Origin: Polyangiaceae bacterium
Lineage (GTDB): Bacteria; Myxococcota_A; Polyangia; Polyangiales; Polyangiaceae
Assembly: GCA_025937835.1 (NCBI GenBank)
Contig: JAICQO010000020.1
Coordinates: forward strand, 19,206-83,205
Direction of reading: 5' to 3'
Length of the DNA stretch: 64,000 nt
In this document: one piece after another, positions 29,397 to 35,669 of the stretch
Layout of the letters: every line of letters begins with the position of its first letter
Position numbering within the stretch: the stretch's first letter is position 1
The notes under the pieces: generated by a model
Told to the model about the DNA's origin: nothing
Seen by the model: the letters and a program-made list of their open reading frames with translations, nothing else
Databases searched by the model: none
Made by a program: the position numbers and the translations under genes

Positions 29397-30834
29397 CCCT
29401 GGCTCCTACCGCCGTCGCGACCCGGTTGCGTCCCTGCTGCTTGGCCGCGTAAAGCGCGCCGTCAGCCGCTTCGACCAGCTCAGCGGCCGACATTCCGCGC
29501 GAGTAGGCGGCCACGCCGAAGCTCGCGCTGACGCGCACGGGAGTCTCGATCGCCTCGACCGCGCGCCGCAAGCGTTCGGCGAGCGACGCTCCGGTCGCTT
29601 CGTCCACGTCCACCAGGAGCACGGCGAACTCCTCGCCGCCGTAGCGGGCAACCTGATCGACGCGACGCACCTCCCTCGCCAGCGCGGCGGCCAGGTGGAC
29701 GAGCACCCGGTCGCCGATCGGGTGGCCGAGCGTGTCGTTGATGCGCTTGAAGTGATCCGCGTCGACCATGCACAGCACGAACGCCCGGCCGCGCTCCCCT
29801 TCGGCGACCAGCTGATTCAACCGCTCCCGAAACGCGCGCTGGTTGGCGATCCCGGTGAGCTCGTCGGTGGTGGCGAGCTCGGCGAGGCGCGCCTCGATCC
29901 GCTTCAACTCGGTGATGTCCGCGGCGATCCCCAGGATTTCTTTGGGGCGTTTGTCGCGATACCGCGAGAAGACGTTCTCCCGGGCGCGCAGCCAGCGGTA
30001 CTCGCCATCGACTCCCCGCACCCGGTAGGTAAGCTCGGTGTAACCGTCGTCGCTCATCGTGTCGAACTCGGAGAAATGTCCGAGAACAGCCGGCAAATCC
30101 TGGGGATGGATGATGGTCGCAGGCAAACCGTCGCCGAGCACCTCGATCTCTTCCTGCGTGTAGCCGAGCAGCGCGGCAGCGTTCCGGTTCGCGTACACGT
30201 TCTTGCGCGACGCGAGCTCGAGCACGTAAATCACCTCCGGCGAGGTGTGCGCAATCCGCTCGAACAGGTGTCGATTTCGTTCTGCTTCCTGGAGCGCGGC
30301 ATCGACCGCGTACGCCTGCTTCTCCAGGATCTGCTGGTTGCGGCGTAGCTCGAGCTCGTCCATCACGATCCCCGCAAGGCTCTCCAGCACCCCAAGCTGT
30401 TCCGCGCTCACGGCTCGCGGCGCCTGGTCGAGCACGCACAAGCACCCCAATTTGTGGCCGTCCGGCGTACGAAGCGGAACGCCGGCGTAAAAGCGCACGT
30501 GCGGCTCTCCCGAGACCTCCGGGTTCTCCGAAAATCGCGGATCTTCCCGGGCATCGTTCACGACCAGCGGCGCATCTCCGAGGCTCGCCCGAGCGCAGAA
30601 CCCGCCGTCTCGGCTGGTCGACGAGGCGCCGCCGCCGCTCGCGGCCTTGCACCACTGCCGGTCTCGGTCGACGAACGTGAGCCGTGCCATCGGCGCGTGG
30701 AGGAGCCGGGCAGCGAGCCCCACGATGCGATCGAAGGCTGCCTCGGACGGCGTGTCCAGGATCTCGTAGCTACGGAGGGCGCGGAGCCGGGAAGCTTCGT
30801 CCGGCGAGACGGGGGCAGTCACGCCCCCATTCAA
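29281..30834 (-). CDS. Diguanylate cyclase with GAF and PAS domains
   Basis: The 517-residue protein has a GAF domain (about 30-160), a PAS domain with PAC strand (about 190-312, TSPEVIYVLELASRKNVYANRNAA) and a GGDEF domain (about 318-476). The active site is GGEEF at 399-403 and the inhibitory I-site is RRVD six residues before it. It should make c-di-GMP and be product-inhibited. There is no transmembrane segment. The last 38 residues (Pro/Arg-rich) are read entirely from DNA that also encodes the end of namZ on the other strand. They look like a stop-codon read-through extension beyond the natural end of GGDEF. Confidence 0.92.
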   Translation of the reverse strand: MNGGVTAPVSPDEASRLRALRSYEILDTPSEAAFDRIVGLAARLLHAPMARLTFVDRDRQWCKAASGGGASSTSRDGGFCARASLGDAPLVVNDAREDPRFSENPEVSGEPHVRFYAGVPLRTPDGHKLGCLCVLDQAPRAVSAEQLGVLESLAGIVMDELELRRNQQILEKQAYAVDAALQEAERNRHLFERIAHTSPEVIYVLELASRKNVYANRNAAALLGYTQEEIEVLGDGLPATIIHPQDLPAVLGHFSEFDTMSDDGYTELTYRVRGVDGEYRWLRARENVFSRYRDKRPKEILGIAADITELKRIEARLAELATTDELTGIANQRAFRERLNQLVAEGERGRAFVLCMVDADHFKRINDTLGHPIGDRVLVHLAAALAREVRRVDQVARYGGEEFAVLLVDVDEATGASLAERLRRAVEAIETPVRVSASFGVAAYSRGMSAAELVEAADGALYAAKQQGRNRVATAVGARATKARARAELPPQPRSPGASDRSAPPPPPRPRQAPPRG

Positions 30835-31152
30835 TCACGCCTCGGACCATTTGAGCAGCACCACCCCCAGGAGTAAAAAGCCGACCGGGATCAGCCGCCG
30901 CACCGTCACCGGCTCGTCGAATGCGACCACTCCGACCGCGAACGCCCCGAGCGCGCCGATCCCCGTCCAGATCGGGTACGCCGTGCCGAGTGGAATGCTC
31001 TTCAGGGACAGGGAAAGCAGGATGAAGCTCGCCGCGAGCGTCGCGAGCGTGACCAGCGTCGGACCAGGCTTCGTGAAGCCTTGCGATTGCTTCATCGAAA
31101 AAGCCCAGACCACCTCGAGGGCGCCCGCGAGAACCAACCAGAACCAAGCCAT
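30835..31152 (-). CDS. gdx: Guanidinium exporter Gdx (SMR family, SugE-type)
   Basis: The ATG at 31152 has a GGAGAG ribosome site at 31158-31163. The 105-residue product has the four helices of small multidrug-resistance proteins with the Gdx signature: the essential Glu13 in LAGALEVVWAFSMKQSQGFT and IPLGTAYPIWTGIGALG. Family members of this clade export guanidinium in exchange for protons. A guanidine-II riboswitch stands directly in its leader, which strongly supports the specificity. Length equals E. coli Gdx. The next gene downstream (GGDEF) ends up on the same strand one base later but looks functionally unrelated. Confidence 0.95.
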   Translation of the reverse strand: MAWFWLVLAGALEVVWAFSMKQSQGFTKPGPTLVTLATLAASFILLSLSLKSIPLGTAYPIWTGIGALGAFAVGVVAFDEPVTVRRLIPVGFLLLGVVLLKWSEA

Positions 31153-31172
31153 GACCACTCTCCAAACGGAAG

Positions 31173-31219
31173 GTCAGGTCGTCCTGACAGAAATTGCCCG
31201 GGATGGGGAGGTCGTCCTC
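31173..31219 (-). promoter_or_regulatory. Guanidine-II (mini-ykkC) riboswitch
   Basis: On the minus strand the leader holds two hairpins with the diagnostic ACGA loop. The distal one (31208-31219) is GAGG-ACGA-CCTC. The proximal one (31173-31188) is GTCAGG-ACGA-CCTGAC. A 19-base linker separates them. The ribosome site GGAGAG begins ten bases after the second hairpin and the gdx ATG follows. Paired stem-loops with ACGR loops are the whole consensus of the guanidine-II class. Binding of guanidinium by the loop pair stabilises both hairpins and frees the ribosome site. Confidence 0.92.
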
Positions 31220-31372
31220 GGGACCCAAGTTAGCAAAAGGCGAACGGTAAGCCAGCCCGCGCAGGGTCTGCGCGGAGCGCGTTCCCGGCGCAACGGCGAC
31301 GCGAAAGCGCGCGACGCCGGCAGCGAAACCCGGGCGGTGCTGCCGGCACGATGGTTGCTGTTCGGGCGAAGG

Positions 31373-32269
31373 ATGCTGCGCCCCCCGGTAGCGCTCGCGC
31401 TCTCTCTGGTTTGCATCCCGGCTCTCGGGGCGCCGCGCGCGGCCGAGGAGCGAGCCCAGCCGGCGCTGTCACTTGCGGTCGTCGGCGGGACCTACGCAGC
31501 GGCGGCGACGTACACCTACTTCTCCTGGTACGGGCGCTCCGAGAACTCGGACACACTCACTTTTCGCGACGAGGGGTTCTTCGGCTACGACACGTACGCA
31601 GGCGGCGCCGACAGGCTCGGTCATGCATGGTGCAACTACGTGCTGACGCGCGGCATCGGCGGCGTCCTCGGCTGGGGAGGTCATTCGAAGGCCGTCTCGC
31701 TCGCGACTTCGACCAGCCTGGCCTTCGGCTTCTTCCTCTTTGATCGAGCTGAAAGACGGGTACGAGCCGCAGTATGGCTTCTCCTTGGTGATTTGCTGTT
31801 CAACGCCGGCGGCAACGCGTTCGCCGTGGGAGCGGAGCTGCTTCCGGAGCTCGATGATTTCATGGCCTTCCGCCTGAGTTACTGGCCAAGCAAGTCATTC
31901 GTGCGGCAACTGAACGCGGGTGGCGCCTTGAACGTCGCCGAGGACTACAGCGGCCAGGCCTTCCTGGTTTCGTATCACCTGTCTTCGATCCAAGCGCTGC
32001 GGGAGGGGTTGGCTTGGCCGCAGTTCGCGGACCTGACGGTGGGCTATCGAGCGCTCCACTACGAGCCCTCGAGCGCGAGCCGAGCGCGCACCCAGGAGTT
32101 GTTCCGCGGACTGTCGCTGAATCTGCAGCAGGTGATCGATCGCATTCACGGCGGCGCGCCCGCGCGAGCGCCGGCCGGCGTTCGAGCCGCGCGCTTTGCG
32201 ACCCAGGTGCTCGCGCCGCCGTTCACGACGCTGGAGCTCGCGTCCGCGTCGCGCAGGCGCTCCGACTAG
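31373..32269 (+). CDS. DUF2279 (YfiM-like) secreted/membrane protein
   Basis: ATG at 31373 follows a GAAGG ribosome site and gives a signal peptide (MLRPPVALALSLVCIPALGA). The 298-residue product matches DUF2279: SWYGRSENSDTLTF, then GADRLGHAWCNYVLTRG, the D-x-x-G-H-x3-Y core of the family, followed by hydrophobic stretches. It is predicted to lie in the envelope. Function is unknown. It is divergent from the riboswitch-gdx unit and shares its 220-bp upstream region. Confidence 0.76.
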   Translation: MLRPPVALALSLVCIPALGAPRAAEERAQPALSLAVVGGTYAAAATYTYFSWYGRSENSDTLTFRDEGFFGYDTYAGGADRLGHAWCNYVLTRGIGGVLGWGGHSKAVSLATSTSLAFGFFLFDRAERRVRAAVWLLLGDLLFNAGGNAFAVGAELLPELDDFMAFRLSYWPSKSFVRQLNAGGALNVAEDYSGQAFLVSYHLSSIQALREGLAWPQFADLTVGYRALHYEPSSASRARTQELFRGLSLNLQQVIDRIHGGAPARAPAGVRAARFATQVLAPPFTTLELASASRRRSD

Positions 32270-32278
32270 CGCGTTGGG

Positions 32279-32785
32279 TCACCACGGCGAGCCGCGGACC
32301 AGCATCACTCCTGCCGCGACCAGCACCAGCGCGAGGATTGCGTTCACGCGACCGAGCAAGGCGGCATGGCGCCGCGAGGCTGCGGCCTCCCGAGAGCGCG
32401 GATGCCGGGCGATCAGGGCGGTCGCTCGAGGCCCGAGCACGAAATCATGGATCGCGCTCACGCCCAGGACGAGCGAGAACGCGACGAGCTTCGTGAGCAA
32501 GATCCTCCCGAAGGGTGTTGCCCAGAAGACGGCGCTCGAGAGCGACGCCAGCGTGACGCCGCGCATCGAGAGATTGAAACTGCCGGTGACGAGCAGGAGC
32601 GCGAAGCACACCCAACCTACGCTGCGAAACCTCCTTCCCGTCTCGCTCAATAGCGTTCCCGCAGGCGCCCCGGGCGTCCGGCGCAGCCACGGCACGAGCA
32701 CCAGCACGAGAAATGCCATCCCGCCGAGCCAGATCGACGCTGCCAGGATGTGGATCCAGACCGATACCAGGTACAGCGTCTGCAT
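32279..32785 (-). CDS. CopD-like four-helix membrane protein
   Basis: Start ATG at 32785 overlaps the stop of nnrS by one base (TGATG). The 168-residue product has four transmembrane helices and the CopD-family opening VWIHILAASIWLGGMAFL, with a conserved His and Trp near the first helix. Family members are linked to copper uptake or to haem/copper-containing membrane complexes. Coupling to nnrS suggests a role in the same nitrogen-oxide or metal stress unit. The substrate is not shown by the sequence. Confidence 0.82.
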   Translation of the reverse strand: MQTLYLVSVWIHILAASIWLGGMAFLVLVLVPWLRRTPGAPAGTLLSETGRRFRSVGWVCFALLLVTGSFNLSMRGVTLASLSSAVFWATPFGRILLTKLVAFSLVLGVSAIHDFVLGPRATALIARHPRSREAAASRRHAALLGRVNAILALVLVAAGVMLVRGSPW

Positions 32786-33984
32786 CAGCCGGCTTTTCCG
32801 TCGACGCGCGGCTGCGTCAGGATCGGAGCGTAGACCCACACGAACAACGCAAACGACAGCGTCCACAGCGCGCCCGCGACCCACAGGCTTTCGAGGTAAC
32901 GGCCGGGCGCGAGCCACGGCCCCAGCACGCGGGCGAGGGCCGCCACCGTGATCGCGAGAAACGCCGCGCTCACACTTTTCGGCACCGCGAGCGGCCGGCC
33001 CGTGTGACCGAGCGAGACGCGCGCCATCATGCCCAGAGTCAGCGATCCGAGCGCGCCCACCGTGAGCGCATGTAGGGCCAGCACATTGCCACTGGCACGC
33101 AGCAGCAAGCCGAGAGGGATCCAGGCGTAACCCACGTGCAAAATCCACAACAAGGGCTGCCCGAACGTGAAGCGCGCACCCCAGTGCACCGCGCGCGCGA
33201 TCGTCAGCACGCACGCAACGCCCCCAATCCACGAAATGGCCCCACCGGACAGCGCGAGGGCATCCGCCGCGGTGAGCGCCACGAGCGCCGCGACGGCCGC
33301 TAGATCCAGTGCGGGGATCGAGCGCACCGAGGCGACTCCGGTGGCATTGCGCGTGAACATCGGAAAAACGCGCCCCGCCATCAGCGCGAGCAGCACCACG
33401 ATCAGGTCGACCGTGACGAGCGCCGCCCGGTGAGCGGTCCCCGGAGGCAGCAGGCCGAGCGGCTCGGCGTGCATCGCGGCATTGGTCGTGAACAGCAGGA
33501 GCAGCAGCCCGAGCATCACGAAGTTCCGACGGTTCTTCGCCAGAACCAGCGGTCTACCGATGGCAATCGCCACCGCCGGAAGGAAGGCTAGATCGATGGC
33601 CGCGACGGCTCCCGGGGGAAGCGTGGCCGCCATCAAAAGACCGACCCGACCCGCCAGCCACAGCCCGCACAGCCCGAGCAGCGCGCGGCCCGTGACCGTC
33701 TCGCGCTGCGTCCAGTTGCCGACCGCTGTTAGCAGGAAGCCGGCGATCACCGCCGAGGCATAGCCGAACAACATCTCGTGCGCGTGCCAGCTCGCAGGCG
33801 GAAGGTACGCGCCCGGAGCGAACCTTCCGCTCAAAACCAACAGCCAGAGCGGGATGATCAGCGACGCAAAGATTGCAGCCAACAGAAAGAACGGGCGAAA
33901 ACCCTTCGCCGCAAGGGCTCGCAGCGGAGCCGAGTCGGGCCTGGAAATCGCGGGTTGCCCGTACATTTGGAGTGAACGCGCCAT
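32785..33984 (-). CDS. nnrS: NnrS family membrane protein
   Basis: The 399-residue protein has about 12 transmembrane helices and the NnrS hallmarks: GFRPFFLLAAIFA at the N-terminus, SWHAHEMLFGYASAVIAGFLLTAVGNWT in helix 2 (His ligands) and GRVFPMFTRNA. NnrS is a haem- and copper-containing membrane protein that lessens the damage done by nitric oxide. It follows the ferredoxin gene by 57 bases and lies downstream of a Crp/Fnr regulator, as is common for nitrogen-oxide response loci. Confidence 0.92.
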   Translation of the reverse strand: MARSLQMYGQPAISRPDSAPLRALAAKGFRPFFLLAAIFASLIIPLWLLVLSGRFAPGAYLPPASWHAHEMLFGYASAVIAGFLLTAVGNWTQRETVTGRALLGLCGLWLAGRVGLLMAATLPPGAVAAIDLAFLPAVAIAIGRPLVLAKNRRNFVMLGLLLLLFTTNAAMHAEPLGLLPPGTAHRAALVTVDLIVVLLALMAGRVFPMFTRNATGVASVRSIPALDLAAVAALVALTAADALALSGGAISWIGGVACVLTIARAVHWGARFTFGQPLLWILHVGYAWIPLGLLLRASGNVLALHALTVGALGSLTLGMMARVSLGHTGRPLAVPKSVSAAFLAITVAALARVLGPWLAPGRYLESLWVAGALWTLSFALFVWVYAPILTQPRVDGKAG

Positions 33985-34041
33985 GCGCCGAGCTCACCGT
34001 GCAAGACGCGTGCGGAGCAAAGCGCGTGCGCGCGCTCAGGC

Positions 34042-34353
34042 TCAGCCCGAGAACCCGAGCGCTCGGGCGCGCTCCTCGGCCGTGCCGAGCGGTTCGCTCT
34101 TGCGATTCACGACCGGCAGGACCCTCGAGCGCTCGGCGTTGATCGTCAGCCACGAGCCGAGATCCGCGGGAAGCAACCCTTCCTCGTAAATCGCCTCGAC
34201 CGGGCACTCCGGCACGCACGCCCCGCAGTCGATGCACTGCGCGGGATCGATGTAGAGCATCTCGGCGTCGCCGTGGAAGCAATCGACCGGGCAAACGGCG
34301 ACGCAATCCGTGTAGCGGCAGCGCTGGCAGTTCTCGGTGACGACGAACGTCAT
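34042..34353 (-). CDS. fdxA: 7Fe ferredoxin (FdxA type)
   Basis: The 103-residue protein begins MTFVVTENCQRCRYTDCVAVCPVDCF and continues CIDCGACVPECPVEAIY. The spacing C-x7-C-x3-CP and C-x2-C-x2-C-x3-CP is that of a [3Fe-4S][4Fe-4S] ferredoxin of the FdxA family. It carries one electron in the cytoplasm. Its ATG overlaps the Crp/Fnr stop by four bases, so both are made together. It is a reasonable electron donor for the siroheme reductase encoded divergently, but this is inference. Confidence 0.93.
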   Translation of the reverse strand: MTFVVTENCQRCRYTDCVAVCPVDCFHGDAEMLYIDPAQCIDCGACVPECPVEAIYEEGLLPADLGSWLTINAERSRVLPVVNRKSEPLGTAEERARALGFSG

Positions 34354-35078
34354 CGAGTCGCTTCCAAGAGCGCAGGACTCGGCGACCAGTCGGCGCCGCT
34401 CAACCCGTGAAGCCGGGGCAAGTCTCCGATCGTGAAGCCGTCGACGTCGGTGGCCACCGTCCGCTCGCGCTCCCAGCGCGCGAGCACGCGGATCGCGGTT
34501 TCGAACGAGGTCGAGACCATGTCTGCGAGCTCCTGGCGAGATAGCGGCACGCCGATCCGCAAGCTCCCGTCGTCGAGCTCGTCGCCGAACTGGTCATAGA
34601 GCTTGAGCAAGAGTGTCGCGAGCCGCGCCTCGACCGAGCCGGCGCTCAGCACGTCGATCTTGTCGTGAAGCGCCGTGAACTTCTGCTCGAAGGCGCAAAA
34701 CAGATTCAGCGCCAGCTGAGGGTCGCTGTGGACCGCAGAAAGCACGAGCTCGCGCGGGATCGAGACCAACACGACGTTCGCCGTGGCCGGAACGGCGGCG
34801 TTCTGGTACGGCACGCCCTTCACCAGCACGAGCTCGCCGAGGATGGTCGGCGTGCCGAACAGGCCGCACAGCGAGGTGCGCCCGCGCGCGGCGGGCCGCG
34901 TCAGCTTGACGAGCCCGCTCTTGACGAGGAGCAGCGCTTCCGGCGACTCGCCAACCCGCCAGATCATCGAACCGCGGGCGTAGGTCTTGGTGCGCGAGGC
35001 GGTCGCGAGCTGCTCGAACACTTCGGAATCGACGCCCTTGAAGAGCGCGGTGCGTTCGAGGAAATCGTGAAGGGCCAT
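34350..35078 (-). CDS. Crp/Fnr family transcription regulator
   Basis: ATG at 35078 gives 242 residues: a cyclic-nucleotide-binding-type beta-barrel (about 10-120, FKGVDSEVFEQLATASRTKTY, SLCGLFGTPTILGELVLV), the long dimer helix, and a Crp-type helix-turn-helix (LSRQELADMVSTSFETAIRVLARWERE) near 175-205. It lacks the N-terminal Cys cluster of Fnr and the cAMP-binding Arg-Ser pattern is not clear. By context (NnrS, ferredoxin, nitrite/sulfite reductase) it may be a nitric-oxide-responsive Dnr/NnrR-like regulator. That is inference. Confidence 0.9.
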   Translation of the reverse strand: MALHDFLERTALFKGVDSEVFEQLATASRTKTYARGSMIWRVGESPEALLLVKSGLVKLTRPAARGRTSLCGLFGTPTILGELVLVKGVPYQNAAVPATANVVLVSIPRELVLSAVHSDPQLALNLFCAFEQKFTALHDKIDVLSAGSVEARLATLLLKLYDQFGDELDDGSLRIGVPLSRQELADMVSTSFETAIRVLARWERERTVATDVDGFTIGDLPRLHGLSGADWSPSPALLEATR

Positions 35079-35097
35079 GTCTTCGCCGGCGTGTAAA

Positions 35098-35122
35098 AGA
35101 GCGCTCTGCGAGAAAGCGCTCT
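35098..35122. repeat. Paired AGCGCT repeats upstream of Crp/Fnr gene
   Basis: Within the divergent 220-bp region, the palindrome AGAGCGCTCT (35098-35107) is followed by a second copy of AAGCGCTCT (35114-35122), with centres 15 bp apart. It lies 20-44 bases upstream of the Crp/Fnr start. It could be an operator, but it does not match the classical Crp/Fnr site TTGAT-N4-ATCAA. Confidence 0.35.
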
Positions 35123-35164
35123 CACGCCGTCCTCCGTAGCCTAGGACCCGTTTCGGCCGCGTGC

Positions 35165-35180
35165 CATGATGGACGTCATG
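35165..35180. promoter_or_regulatory. Hyphenated dyad CATGA-N6-TCATG
   Basis: A 16-bp interrupted palindrome in the middle of the region between the Crp/Fnr gene and the HiPIP gene. Arms of five with a six-base spacer are the size of a Crp/Fnr-family half-site pair. The sequence is not a known consensus, and arms this short arise often by chance. Confidence 0.25.
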
Positions 35181-35298
35181 TAAGCGGGTCGCTGGGGCTT
35201 GCGTCGGGGATTTACGGTCAGTAGACCTCCGGGCGTCACGGTGCTGCCGCTTGGCTCCGCATTTGCGGGCGAAAAACGGCGGCAGGGAAAGGATTTCC

Positions 35299-35658
35299 AT
35301 GACCAGGAACGGAACGAGGGACTCCCTCGATCAAGACGGGTCCACTCCGGCGATGAGCCGGCGCGTGGCGCTCGGGCGGATGGTAGCGCTCCCACTGGTA
35401 GCCGCGCTCCCCGCCGGGCTCGCCGCCTGCAACCGCGGCCCGAAATGCGACGACACGACGGGGCTCTCACCCGAAGACATCAAGGTACGCAAGGAAGTCG
35501 CGGTCTACGAGGAGAAATCCTCCGACGTCACGCGCTACTGCAAGGACTGCCTCCAGTACACCCCAGCGGGCGACAACGCTTGCGGCGGCTGCAAGGTCGT
35601 GAAGGGTCCGATCAATCCCGAAGGGACCTGCAAGCTCTTCGTGGCAAAGCCGTCCTGA
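35299..35658 (+). CDS. High-potential iron-sulfur protein (HiPIP)
   Basis: The ATG at 35299 lies seven bases after AAAGGA. The 119-residue precursor starts with a polar region and a twin-arginine-like signal (MSRRVALGRMVALPLVAALPAGLAAC). The C-terminal 60 residues carry the HiPIP cysteine pattern: YCKDCLQY, then CGGCKVVKG, then GTCKLF, with four cysteines ligating one [4Fe-4S] cluster. HiPIPs are periplasmic electron carriers. The Cys at the end of the signal (LAAC) could instead make it a lipoprotein. The nitrite/sulfite reductase gene follows after 11 bases. Confidence 0.82.
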   Translation: MTRNGTRDSLDQDGSTPAMSRRVALGRMVALPLVAALPAGLAACNRGPKCDDTTGLSPEDIKVRKEVAVYEEKSSDVTRYCKDCLQYTPAGDNACGGCKVVKGPINPEGTCKLFVAKPS

Positions 35659-35669
35659 AATAGAGCGCG

